Of a stretch of 64,000 bases of DNA, positions 36,162-48,055 are shown one piece after another. The number at the start of each line of letters is the position of its first letter. Positions within the stretch are counted from its first letter, which is position 1. The notes beneath the pieces are model-generated. The model had not been told where the DNA came from and did not search any database. It saw nothing but the letters and a program-made list of their open reading frames with translations. The translations under genes were made by a program, and so were the position numbers. Source of the DNA: Microcebus murinus (Eukaryota; Chordata; Mammalia; Primates; Cheirogaleidae); assembly GCF_040939455.1 (NCBI RefSeq), contig NC_134110.1, positions 102,019,001 through 102,083,000 on the forward strand. The letters are read 5' to 3'.

Positions 36162-39100
36162 ATGAACAGAAATCTGCCCCACCTATCAGTTACCTCAATA
36201 AATGTGAATGGCTTGAACTCCCCACTCAAGAGACATAGACTGGCCGAATGGACAAAAAAACACAAGCCAAGTATCTGCAGCATTCAGGAAACACATTAAC
36301 CTGCAAGGATGCAGTTAGACCAAAAAAAAGGAGTGGAGAACAATATTTGAAGCAAATGGAAGCCAGAAGAAAGCTGGTATGGCAGTGCTGATTACAGATA
36401 ACTGAGTTTTTAAATCAACAAAAGTAATAAAAGACAAAGAAGGTCACTATATAATAGTGAAGGGTACAGTTCAACAAGAGGACATAACAATTCTAAATAT
36501 ATATGCACCCAACCTTGGTGCACCCAGATTCATAAATCAAACTCTACTTGATCTAACCAAATGGATAAACAACAACACCATAATAGTTGGAGACTTTAAC
36601 ACCCCACTGACAGCACAGGACAGATCCTTCAAACAGAAAATCAACAAAGAAGTAATGGACTTAAACAGAACCCTAGAACATATGGGCCTGACTGACATTT
36701 ACAGGACATTCTACCCCAAAACCACTGAATATATGTTCTTATCATCAGCTTATGGGTTATTCTCTAAGATTGACTATATCCTAGGACACAAAGCATGTCT
36801 CAAACAATTCAAAAAAATAGAAATTATACCGCGTATCTTTTCAGACCACCATGGAATAAATGTAGAAATCGATCCTAACAGGAACTCTCATTTCTACACA
36901 AAGTCATGGAAACTAAACAACCTTCTGCTGAATGATCACTTCATAAACGAGGATATCAAGATGGAAATCAAAAGATTCTTTGAACTAAACAACAAAGGTG
37001 ACACAAGTTACCAAAACCTGTGGGACATAGCTAAAGGAGTCCTGAGAGGAAAGTTTATATCCATAAATGCCTATATCCAAAGGTCGAAAAGATCAAAAAT
37101 AGACAACCTAATGAATCATCTCAAACAGCTGGAAAAAGAAAAACAGACCGACCCCAAACCAAGCAGAAGTGAAATCATTAAGATCAAGTCAGAACTAAAC
37201 AATATTGACAACAGGGAAACTATATGGAAGATTAATAAAACAAAAAGATGGTTCTTTGAAAAAATAAACAAAATTGACACATCATTGGCTAGAGTAATGA
37301 AAAGCAGAAAAGGAAAATCTATAATAAGCTCCATCAGGAACAATAAAGGAGAAATTATAACTGATACCACGAGATACAAGATATAATTTATAAATACTAC
37401 AAAAATCTCTATGCACACAAACTGGAAAATGTGGAGGAAATGGATAATTTCTTAGAAACACACAGCCTCCCTAGGCTCAACCAGGAAGAAATAGAATTCC
37501 TGAACAGACAAATATCAAGTACTGAAATTGAAACAGCAATAAAAAACCTTCCTAAGAAGAAAAGTCCTGGACCAGATGGTTTCACACCCGAATTTTACCA
37601 CATCTACAAAGAAGAACTGGAGCCTATCCTTAAGAAATTATTCCACAACATCAAGAATGATGGAAACCTCCCCAACACATTTTATGAAATGAACATAACC
37701 ATGATAACCAAAACCAGGAAAGGATGCAACAAAAAAAGAAAACTACAGACCAATGTCCCTTATGAATATAGATGCAAAAATTCTCAACAAAATTCTAGCC
37801 AATCAAATTCAGGTGCTTGTCAAGAAAATAATTCATCACAACCAAGTGGGCTTCATCCCAGGGATGCAGGGATGGTTCAACATACGCAAATATATAAATG
37901 TAATTCACCATATAAACAGAAGCAAAAACAAAGACCATATGATCCTCTCAGTAGATGCAGAGAAAGCATTTGACAAAATTCAACACCCTTTTATGATAAG
38001 AATGCTCAACAAAATAGGCATAGATGGGGCTTGCCTAAAAATGATACAAGCCATATATGACAAACCCACAGCCAATAGCATACTGAATGGGGAAAAATTG
38101 AAAGCATTCCCACTTAGAACTGGAACAAGACAAGGCTGCCCACTATCTCCACTTCTGTTCAACATAGTGCTGGAAGTCCTCGCTACAGCAATCAGACAAG
38201 AGAGTGGAATTAAGGGCATCCAAATGGGAGCAGAAGAGATCAAATTCTCACTATTTGCTGATGACATGATATTATACCTAGAAAACCCCAAGGATTCAAC
38301 CATGAGACTCCTTGATATGATAAATGAATTTGGTAAAGTCTCAGGATACAAAATCAATACACAGAAATCAGAGGCATTCATATACGCCAACAACAGTCAA
38401 AGTGAGAACCAAATCAAAGACTCAATTCCCTTCAAAATAGCAACAAAGAAAATAAAGTACCCAGGAATATATTTAACTAAGGAGGTAAAAGACTGCTACA
38501 GGGAGAACTATGAAACACTGAAGAAGGAAATAGCAGAGGGTGTAAACAGATGGAAGAATATACCAGGCTCATGGATCGGCAGAATCAACATTGTTAAAAT
38601 GTCTATACTACCCAAAGTGACCTACAGAGTCAACACAATCCCTATCAAAATACCATCATCATTTTTCACAGACATAAAAAAAATAATTTTATGCTTTATA
38701 TGGATCCAGAGAAGACCCCGTATAGCAAAAGAAATCCTAGGCAATAAAAGCAAAATAGGAGGTAACAATCAGAGTTCAAACTATACTACAAGGCTATAGT
38801 AATTGAAACAGCTTGTGATTGGCACAAGAACAGGGACATTGACCAGTGGAACAGAACAGAGAACCCAGATATAAACCCATCCTCATATAGCCAAATAATC
38901 TTCAACAAAGCAGACAAAAACATACATAGGGGAAAAGAATCTTTATTCAATAAATGGTGCTGGGAAAACTGGATAGCCACATGTAGAAGACTGAAACACG
39001 ACCCACACCTTTCACCCCTCACAAAAATCAACTCACGCTGTGTAATAAACTTGAACCTTAGGTGTGAAACTATTAGAATTCTAGAGGAAAATGTTGGAAA

Positions 39101-39977
39101 CACTCTTCTAGACATTGGCCTAGGCAAAGAATTTATGAAGAAGACTCCAAATGCAATCACAACAGCAACAAATATAAACAAATGGGACCTGATGAAATTA
39201 AAAAGCTTTACAGCCAAAGAAACTGTCAAGAGAGCAAACAGACAACCCACAGAATGGTAGAAAATGTTTGCAAGCTACACATCTAATAAAGGGCTGATAA
39301 CTAGAATCTATTTAGAGCTCAGGAAAATCAGCAAGAAAAAATCAAACAACCCTATCAAAAAATGAGCAAAGGACATGAACAGAAACTTCTCAAAAGAAGA
39401 CAGAACAATGGCCAACAAACATATGAAAAAATGTTCAACATCTCTAATCATCAGGGAAATGCAAATCAAAACCACAATGAGATATCACTTATCTCCAGTG
39501 AGAATGGCCTTTATCAAAAAGTCCCCAGACAACAAATCTTGGCATGGATGTGGAGAGGAACACTCCTACACTGCTGGTGGGACTGCAAACTAGTTCAACC
39601 TCTGTGGAAAGCAATATGGAGATACCTCAAAGCGATACAAGTAGATCTACCATTTGATCCAGCAATTCCACTACTGGGCATCTACCCAAAAGATCAAAAG
39701 TCACTTTATGAAAAAGACACCTGCACTTGAATGTTTATAGCAGCACAACTCACAATTGCAAAGCTAATAGAAACAACCCAAGTGCCCATCACTTCATGAG
39801 TGGATTAATAAAATGTGGTATATGTATACCATGGAGTACTACTCAACTTTAAGAAACAATGGTGATATAGCACCTCTTTTATATTCCTGGATAGAGCTGG
39901 AACCCATTCTACTAAGTGAAGTATCTTAAGAATGGAAAAAGAAGCACCACATATACTCTCCAGCAAATTGGTATTAA
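36162..39977 (+). pseudogene. L1 ORF2 of copy C (endonuclease/reverse transcriptase), broken
   Basis: ORF2p nicks target DNA and reverse transcribes L1 RNA at the nick. Here: start MNRNLPHLSVTSINVNGLN; a 1-bp deletion near 36294 (aaacacattaacc) ends the first frame; the endonuclease region at 36457-37386 has [10 protein letters not shown] and [12 protein letters not shown]; a second 1-bp loss near 37366 shifts frame. The reverse transcriptase region at about 37431-38799 has [28 protein letters not shown] and an intact catalytic F-A-D-D in [14 protein letters not shown]; another break occurs at about 38780. The C-terminal end is recognisable from 39051 and in FDPAIPLLGIYPKDQ, ending at 39977. 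Several stops and frameshifts; no functional protein. Confidence 0.94.
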
Positions 39978-40026
39978 CGGATCAACACCTAAGTGGACAT
40001 ATAGAAGTAACATTTATTGGGTGTCA

Positions 40027-40056
40027 GGAGGGTGGGAGGGGGGAGGAGGGGATGGG
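40027..40056 (+). other. G-rich tract of L1 copy C 3'UTR
   Basis: Several runs of three or more G (ggagggtgggaggggggag and on), positioned about 50 bp after the ORF2 stop, as in copy B. Quadruplex potential is inferred. Confidence 0.7.
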
Positions 40057-40321
40057 TATATACAACCTCAATGATAAGATGTGCAACATTTGGGGGATGG
40101 ACACGCTTGAAGCTCTTGCTCAAGGGGGGAGGAGGGCATGAGCAATGTATGTGACTTTAACACTTGTACACCCATAATATGCTAAAATAAAAAGATATAT
40201 ATATAAATTTATGAAGCCATGCATCTTCACATTATCTGATAATAATATTAGTAGTCATACTTAGATTATTCACATACTTTATATTTCAGATAAGTATATA
40301 GACAAATTACCACAAATAAGA

Positions 40322-40440
40322 CAAATGCACAGGGTAGCTGTGTAGCATAATGGTAGAGAGCATGGGCTTTAGCATAATGTAGGCATGGTATAAATCCAGA
40401 AGCCATGCCTTTTCAGAAAATTTATCTTTGTTTACTTTTG
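40322..40440 (+). repeat. MIR head fragment, sense
   Basis: gtgtagcataatggtagag/agcatgggctttag and a degenerate tggtataaatcc resemble the tRNA-derived 5' part of MIR. Not a functional tRNA: the cloverleaf arms do not pair well and the terminal CCA region is absent. Confidence 0.55.
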
Positions 40441-40499
40441 ATTCATGGCAGTTTTTTTCCTGTTTTGACTATTTTTTTAATTGTTTGAAAATTTCTAGA

Positions 40500-42595
40500 C
40501 ATATTTCAAATAGAATGGTGCAGTGATTGCATGTATGCCATACTGTAGTAAGCATGTCTCAAACTCAATCGCAATGTCAATACTGTATCACCCTCTAACA
40601 AAAACAATGATAATTTCTTGGTGTCATTTAATATGAACTCCATAATCTCAAAAATGTCTTTTTCCTGTTGGTTTGGTTTGCTCAAATCACAGTAGAAATA
40701 GAGATCATCTAGTTATTATATCTCTTAAACTTATTTTTAAAATCTATTTATAATACTGTAATATTCACTCTTTGGTGTACAGTTCTATGAATTTTGACAA
40801 ATGCATAAATTTTTGTAACCACCACCATAAGACAGTTATATCATTACAAAAAAAAATCTATCTTGCCACCCCATTGTAGTGAAACCCTCTCTCTCATAGC
40901 TAATGAGCTATTCTCCATGCCCATAGTTGTGCCTTTGCCAGCACGCCATATATTCCTGAGTGTGTTCCATTGGTTAGGTGTACCACGACTTATTTATCCA
41001 GAGACCAACTGTAGGACCTTTAGACTGTTTTCAGTTTGGGAGGGTTATAAGTAAAGTTGACATACAATCTCACATGCAGGCCTTTATGTAAATCTTTTTC
41101 ATTTATTTTGGGTAAATGCTAAGAGTGGCATTGATAATCCTATGATAATGTATGTTTAATTTCATAAGAAATGGCTAAACTATTTTCCGAAGTGGCTATA
41201 CCATTGTGCATTTCCATCAAAAATATATGAGTGTTCCAGTTGCTCTGTATGCTCACCAGCATTTTGTGTCATCACTATTTATTACTGTAACTGCTCTGAT
41301 GAGTGTGCAGCGCTACATCATAGTGGTTGTAATTTGCACGTGCCTCAGCATTAAATAATGCTGAGGATATTTTTATGGCTTTTTGCCTACCGTGTATTAA
41401 TTTTTTTCTTTGATGCACTTTCTTTTAAAATCTATTGTTCATTTTTAAATGGGCTAGGTTTTTTTTTCATGCTGATGAGTTTTGAAAGTCCTTTGTATAT
41501 TCTGGATACACATACTTTGTCAGATTTGTGATTTAGATACATTTTCTCACAGACTGTACTTGTCCTTTCATTCTCTTAGGAGTGTCTTTTACAGAGCCAA
41601 GGACTTTCATTTGGATGGCATCCAATTTATCAAGTTTTTCTTTTATGCATCCTGCTTTTGGTGTAATATATAGGAATATTTGTCTAGCTCAAGGTTACAA
41701 AGATTTCCCTCTCTATTGTCCTCTAAATGTTTTATGGTTTTACATTTTGAGTTTAGGTCTGTGAGCCATTTTGAGTTAATTTTTGGATAAGCTCCAGCAT
41801 ATAATTCCAAGTTTATTTTTATACATATGAATGTCCAGTTGTTTTGGCAAAATTTCTCCAGTGAAATGCCTTGGCACCCTTGTAAAAATCAATTACTCAC
41901 ATTTGTGTATATATATTTCTGGACTTTTTATTCTGTTATATTGATCTATGTGTCTATTTCTTCATCAAACCTCATTGTTTTGGTTACTGTAGCTTTAGAG
42001 TAAGTCTTGAAATAAGGCAAGATGAATCTTCCAACTTGGTTTTACATTTTCAAAGTTGTTTGACTATTCTAATACCTCTGGCTGTCTATATAAATTTTAC
42101 ACTCACCTTGTAGGCATGTACAAGGAATTCTTCTAGAATTTTGATTGGAGTTACATTGGATCTAAGACATCATTTTGGGGAGAATTAGTTTGCTAACAGT
42201 AGTGTTTCTTTCTTTCCCTTTTGTAAAAATTATAACCAAGGGAGATTTATTCCTAGAATGTAAGGATGGTTCAACATATAAAATCTATCAAAATAATATA
42301 CGACATTAGCAAAATAACAGAAAAGGACAATCATCTCAGCTGATGCAAAAAACCATTTGACAAAATTCAGCACCCATTCATGATAAAATCCCACATTAAG
42401 CTATGAATAGAAGACAATTTCCTCAACCTGCTATAAGCAACATATGAAAAACCAGCAACATCAATTTGATGGTCAAAAATTAGATTCTCAATAATGTCTG
42501 CTCTCGCCAGTTTTATTCAATGCATTAAGGGAGGTCTTACCATGAAAATCAAGCAAGAAAATGAAATAAAATCATATTAGATTTTAAAATACAGA
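40500..42595 (-). mobile_element. Old L1 with 5' inversion (twin-priming type)
   Basis: From about 40740 to 42215 the text is an old L1 3'UTR and ORF2 end in antisense (agttctatgaattttgacaa, gtaaccaccaccataagac, tggttactgtagctttaga). At about 42220 it flips to sense ORF2 reverse transcriptase text (agggagatttattcctaga, gaaaaggacaatcatctca, ttgacaaaattcagcaccc) up to about 42595. Decayed; no TSD seen. Confidence 0.8.
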
Positions 42596-44269
42596 CACAT
42601 GCATGCCCCCAGACAAACATACAAAATCACACTTTGTCACTGTACTTAAGGGTAGGGAAACTCAGACGCAGACACATAAACTCATAAACCCAGAGATATA
42701 TCAGCCCAGAGACACTAAGAGATGTGCCCAGAGACATTCACGTTACAAGCCTTCTGCATTCTCAGGTTTCTCTTCTTCTCAGGAAAAAGCACCATGATAC
42801 ATTGTATATTTTTGCTTGTTTACTTTGTTTTTGTCTTCTAGAATGTCAGGAAAGATAGGATTATTAGCACAGCTTTGTTTACCATAACTATTAGAGAACC
42901 TGTTACACTGAGGCAATTAATACTTTGTGGATTTTAAAACTCACACAGATACATGTAAACAGGTTTTACACAAACCTCTTCATAGACCCACATACACTTG
43001 ATCTTCAAAGAGTGAATTGTTTTCATACCTATCCCATGTGGCAGAAGGAGTACCTTCTACTCTCTAAGTCTCTCAAAGAAAAAGTAGCCCTTCGGCCCAT
43101 CTTGATAGGGAAAAATTTCACACTGCCCGAACATAGAACACAAAAAAGCACAAATGGGAGTCCAAGAATGCAAAATTAAGGCCTAAAATGGATTCAATAA
43201 TGATGTTTCAGCCTTTCAAACTGTTAGGGAAACATATCCCTTACGACCTGACCCTTTGTCAGTTTACTTTACCATGGAAAACTCACTGAGGGCAGCAAAG
43301 CTGTGTATTTCATGGCTCGGCCACCATGCCCTCCACTGCTGTTTACCCAGTCCCCATCATGTCCACTGAGGTCTCATCTGCCAGCAGACCTCACTCCAGT
43401 AGCCTCACCAGGCTCCACTGTATGCACTGTGGCCTTGGATGCTACCACCTGACCCACATCTGTGCTTGGGGGATGATGGAGGCCTAGGAAATTGACACTA
43501 GAGGTCTCCAGTGAGAGAAATATCACCTCTGGGGGTGGGGGGTAGCCGGGGAAAGACCAGACGTTGTTTGGAGGTTGGATGGTGACTTGGCTTCTCTAAT
43601 TCCTACCACTTCCCTTGCAGGACACTCTGACTTACTATCTAAGAAACTGTGGGCACTGCCTGTGATAAAGGAAGGGCTTGACACATACCACCCCTGCCCA
43701 ATTCAGCAAGGACAGAAAACTTCAGGGTGTCATGTGCCAGAGAACATGGGAAGGTAAGATGTTGGAGTGTGTCCTACAGCTAAGACATGGCAGGGGGTGT
43801 CTTTGTGACTCCATTTGCAGTTTGGAGATGATTCTGACTGTGGTTGTTGGTGCAGAGCTGATGATTATTGAGAGTGGATATTGTGTGGTCAAAGGGTTTG
43901 TGTCCCATGATGTGGGTTCTACTACTGCTTCTACAGCCCTCTCACTTCAGAGCCACCTAAAGTTGCTGCAGAGAAACTTTCCAGTGTGAGACATATGTAA
44001 ATTTTTAAACGTGTTTTCCAGAAAGCTTCCACACTATAAGGTTGTGATAGAAAACCAGAGCTAGACATTACCTCAAAATAGCCCTAAAAAAACACGATGC
44101 TGGTGCTTATCAATTAGGATGTGTACAGGAAGATACCATGGGGTGAGAACTAAAGGAACCAGCTCTGTTTCAGAACCACAGCATTTCCAAAGCCCTGACC
44201 CAAGGACACTGATGCAAACTGAAAGACAGATTCTGCAAACTCTCTCACTTCTATCCACTCATGTGAGCT
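42596..44269. other. anonymous block with a possible cryptic exon
   Basis: No transposon recognised over about 1.7 kb. Frames at 42925-43179 (84 codons) and 43678-43989 (103 codons) have no domain I know. The only structured signal is the splice-site pair described at 43621-43753. Confidence 0.4.
43621..43753 (+). other. Possible exon defined by strong splice-site pair
   Basis: Preceded by a pyrimidine-rich tract ending tcctaccacttcccttgcag and followed by aag|gtaagat, both close to consensus. The 133-bp segment is open in one frame (HSDLLSKKLWALPVIKEG onward). No partner exons found; it could be a cryptic site or part of an unknown non-coding transcript. Confidence 0.25.
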
Positions 44270-45870
44270 GAGGTCAGGTACAGTGTGAATTATGTCATGT
44301 GTTCAAAAGAAACTGGAACAACTGAAGGTTATAAAACAAAGTTTGTATGCAAACAGTTTCTCTCCAGTATGAGTTCTTTCATGCATTCATAAGGATCTAG
44401 AATGACAGGAGGCTTTAGAACATTGTTTGCATTCATAGGGTTTCTCTGCAGTGTGAATTCTTCATGTTTTTGAAAAGAACCTGAACTACTCAGGGCTTTA
44501 CCACACTGTTTACATGCATAGAATTTCTCTCCATTGGGAGTTCTTTCAAGCTGTTGAAAAGCACTGTAACAAAGAAAAGCTTTACCACACTGTTTACACT
44601 AGTGGAATTTCTCTCCAGAGCGAGTTCTTTCATGTGCTTGAAAGGAACTGGATCAACTGAATGATTTTCCACCTTGTTTACATTTGCAGGGTTTTTCTTC
44701 AATACGTGTTCTTTCATGCACTTGACGGGATTTAGACTAGAAGGCTTTCCCACATTCTTTACATTTATAAGGTCAAACTCCAGTGTGTGCTATCATGTGT
44801 CTTCACAAGCTTCCAGGATAAAAGGCTTTTACACGTTTCTTACATTCACAGGGTTTCTCTCCAGTGCAAGTAAAATAAGCTTCTAAAATAACTGAGAAAA
44901 CTTGTACCACATTTTTTACATTTATAAGGTTTTTCGGCAGTATAAGTTCTTTAATGACTTTGAAAGTATGTGAGAAAAGTGAAGGCCTCACCACATTGCT
45001 TATATATGTAGGTTTTCTCTCCAGTATGAGTCCTTTCATGTCTTTGAAAAGGTTGGAAATATATAAAGGCTTTTCCACACTGTTTACTTTGTAGGGTTTC
45101 TCTCCAGTGTGAGTTCTTTTATGTAATCAAAATAAATTTTGATATTGAAAGATTTTGCAACATTCTTTAAATCATAATATTTCCCTTCAGTATGCATTTC
45201 TATGTGTCCTTGAAAGGTTGTGTAATAAACAAAGGCTTTTCCACATTCCTTACATCCATAGTGTTTCTCTCTAGTGAGTTCTTTCATAGTTTTGAAAGCT
45301 GTGGCAATAACCAAAGGATTTTCCACATTTGTTAGATTTATATGGTTTCTCTTTATATTCCTGACACTCATTTGGTTTCTGCCCAGTGTGAGATTTCATG
45401 TGCATATTAAGGGATGTATGATGTATGAAGACTATCCCACACATGCTGCATTCATGTAGTTTTGCTCCAGTAGAAGTTATTTTGTTCATATTAAGATTTG
45501 ACATTTGATCAATTGTTTTCCCCATTGACTACCTTCTTTGCTTTCACTAAGTCTCTCAACCATATGACCTCTTAGATTTCTCCCCTGGTTTTTGTGCTCA
45601 TTTTCAATGTGCTAGTCTTTTCACATTTCCCTATAAGGTCTAGGTTCTTGAAGGTTTCCTACATCACATCTCTGTAGAGTTTATTCTGTGAAGAATCCAG
45701 TAAAGCCCCCTCCTCAGAGGATACTGCACCCATTTCCCTGCTTTGGGGTGTCTCAGAGTCCTCCCTGTTGATATCTCAGTACCAGCAGGTCACAGGTGAC
45801 AAAGGAAGCACCATAGCTACCCAGGGTCCTTAAGAGCTGGTCAGACACAATTGCACCAGTGGCTAAATGG
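44270..45870 (-). pseudogene. KRAB C2H2 zinc-finger pseudogene, intronless (probable retrocopy)
   Basis: Minus strand, from right to left: leader-like sequence (about 45870-45765); a KRAB-A box at 45760-45661 (EEGALLDSSQNKLYRDVM followed by a stop, then ETFKNLDLIGK); a linker resembling NEHKNQGRNLRGHMVERLSE; then about 14 decayed C2H2 units spaced 84 bp apart down to about 44340. Each unit shows a TGEKP-type linker (plus strand ggtttctctccagt). The clearest fingers are LHECSMCGIVFIHHTSLNMH and YGCKECGKAFVYYTTFQGH. KRAB and finger exons, normally separated by long introns, lie about 100 bp apart, which points to a processed copy. Many frameshifts and stops. The A-tail and TSD were not identified. 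The text recalls the ZNF44/ZNF443/ZNF799-type subfamily, unverified. Confidence 0.85.
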
Positions 45871-45879
45871 CAACCTCCA

Positions 45880-46330
45880 CCTGTTTCTTTCAGTACATAA
45901 ACATGTTTCATTTCTTCATTTATTTAGATCTTCTTTTATTTCTTTCATCAGTATTTTTTAATTTTCAGCATATAAATATGGTACATATTTTGTTAGATTT
46001 ATACTTAATATTTCACTTTTGTGTGATTATAAATAATAATACTTTCTCAATTCTGATTTCTAGCTTGTAAAAATAACCTTGTATTATTCTGCAACCTGCT
46101 AAAATCAATTATTAGTTCTCAGAGTTTCTTATAGATTCCATGGGATTTTCTTTGTAGACAGTCAATAGATAATCATGTCATCTGATTTAATAATAAATAA
46201 AACAAGCAGTTTTATTTATTTTTTTCCATCTGTATGCCTTTTATTTATTTTTATGGCTTTGTTGTATTGGCTTGGACTTAAGTACAATGTGAATAGGAGT
46301 GGTGGGAAAAGATATCCTGGCCTTGCCTCT
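45880..46330 (-). repeat. Old L1 ORF2 (reverse transcriptase) fragment, antisense
   Basis: Phrases ttcttttatttctttcatca, tacatattttgttagattt, gattataaataataatac, gtatgccttttatttattt and tgaataggagtggtgggaa follow the order of antisense old L1 ORF2. Confidence 0.75.
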
Positions 46331-47020
46331 GGCCTGAGGGAGAGAATATTCAGTCATTCTCAGTTCTCCTCTGAGAACGCTACTTTGTTGTTTTAATAGG
46401 CAATCATCCCAGTTAGGTCCAACTGAAAATTTCATCTTTCCTTCTATAGGTGATGGTTCCAATGTCAAGTTAGTCTTCAAAGCCTTTAGTATGCTGTTTG
46501 GGTCTTCCCAGCATGTGCACAATGCAAGAGTTAGCCTGGGACTCAGACAGTGGTTCTATGGATTTCAGTTCTTGAACTCTTTGCTCCATGTCTTTGGTCC
46601 ATTCCACATATATATAGCTCAGAGGTGACCTTGAGACTTAAGTCACTTCATACACAGAATTAGGAGATTCCGATATCCAGCTCTATGCAATCTGGAATTT
46701 CTCCTATAATCTCTGACAACTCACTGTTTCTCATTCTTCCTGCCAGAAAGACAGAGATCTCAGAGTTTAGCCTCCTGCACTGACATGCAGTTCTACACAA
46801 CTGGAGCTGTTCTTGTTATGTGTCATTATTGGAGTTTTGCCCTTTGTCCCTAATTCACCCATTGCTTACTTTTTGGGATCTTCAAATAGTTGCTCCTTGT
46901 ACTGTGTGCAGTTTTTTATTTGTGATCAGTGGTACATATGGGTTATGATCAGCTTACGCTATCTTGAGCAATGCTGGGAGTCACCTTGAATCTCTTTTAG
47001 TCTGGAAAGCCTTTTCTCTC
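46331..47020. other. Unassigned segment between old L1 pieces
   Basis: About 690 bp of mixed composition flanked by antisense old L1 on both sides. No frame or repeat family recognised; probably an old LTR-type insertion. Confidence 0.35.
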
Positions 47021-48050
47021 TTTTTTGTTAAGTTATTGGCTTTCTGAAGAAATTGGATCAGTTAGCTTGTAGTATATCTTTGGTTTTGGAATTGGTAAAA
47101 CTAGCTTCATAAAATGAATTGGGACGTGTTTTCTCCTCCTCTGTTTTCTGAAAGAGTTTGTGTAAGATTGGCATAATTTCTTCCTGAAATCTTTGATAAC
47201 ATTCATCTGTGAGGTTATTTGGGCTTTATTTGTAAATTTTCTTAAAATTATGAAGTCTTTTAAAAAATAATTTATATAGAATGGCTCATATTTGCTATTT
47301 CTTATTGTGTCAGTTTTGGTAATTTGTGTCTTTACAGGGATGTATCCATTTCACCTAGGTTGTCATATTTATTGGCATAAAGTTGTCCATAAAGTTCCCT
47401 TATTATATTTTTAATGTCTGAGATCCTCCAGTGATTCCCTTTCTTTCATCCATAATATTGATAATTTGTCTGCTTTCTTTTTTCTCAATAAGTACAGCTG
47501 GAAATTTATCTGTTACATTAATCTTTTCCAACATTAACTTTTGGTTTTAAGATTTTAATCTATCATTTTACTATTTTTTATTTTATTAATATCAGCTCTT
47601 ATCTTCACTATTTTCTTATTTTTTCTTGTTTTGGGTTTAATTTATTCTTCTCAAGGTATAGACTCAGATAATTTATTTGAGAACTTTTTTATTTCCTAGT
47701 ATAGGCATTTAATGCTATAAATTATCCTCAATGTCCTAGTTTAGTTTACAAATTTTTGTATGCTGTATTTTTATCATCTAGTCAAAAATATTTCTTAATT
47801 GCTCTTGTGACTCTTTTGAACTAATTTTTATTTAGAAGTGTGTTATTTAATTTCCAGATATTTTGGATTCTCTTGGTGACCCCATTGTCTTTACTTTTAA
47901 TTTAATTCCATTGTACTAATGTAGCCTATTTGGTGTGATTTTCATCTATTTAAATGTACTGAAGTCTTGTTTTATGGCCCAGAATATTGTCTATCTTAGT
48001 GAACATCTATGAACATTTAAAAATGTGAAATAAATGAGAGGTGTGAACCC
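47021..48050 (-). repeat. Old L1 ORF2 fragment, antisense
   Basis: agctggaaatttatctgtta, tatttcctagtataggcatt, gtgttatttaatttccagat and ggcccagaatattgtctat are antisense ORF2 text running from the fingers region back into the endonuclease domain. The order suggests it continues the element at 45880-46330. Confidence 0.8.
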
Positions 48051-48055
48051 TGTTT

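Larger units (their letters stand above)
33611..40195 (+). mobile_element. L1 copy C: near full-length, inactive
   Basis: About 6.6 kb sense L1, the expected size of a full-length element: 5'UTR 33611-35079, ORF1 region 35080-36080, ORF2 region 36162-39977, 3'UTR with a G-rich tract and an AATAAA-like end at about 40185-40195. The ORF2 span is about 1,272 codons, near the usual 1,275. Multiple frameshifts and stops kill both frames. No clear TSD was found and no long A-tail remains. Same orientation as copy B, whose start lies about 17.2 kb upstream. Confidence 0.95.

Noticed and set aside
37753..38799. 348-codon frame as a possible active reverse transcriptase
   Set aside because: It is the reverse transcriptase part of L1 copy C. 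The F-A-D-D motif is intact, but the frame lacks the endonuclease and C-terminal parts because of flanking frameshifts.
40322..40395. tRNA-like head (gtgtagcataatggtagag)
   Set aside because: Fits the tRNA-derived head of a MIR; no complete cloverleaf or Pol III terminator in the right place.
43678..43989. 103-codon plus frame next to the possible exon
   Set aside because: It reads through the GT donor and carries no recognisable domain, so it is not supported as a gene by itself.
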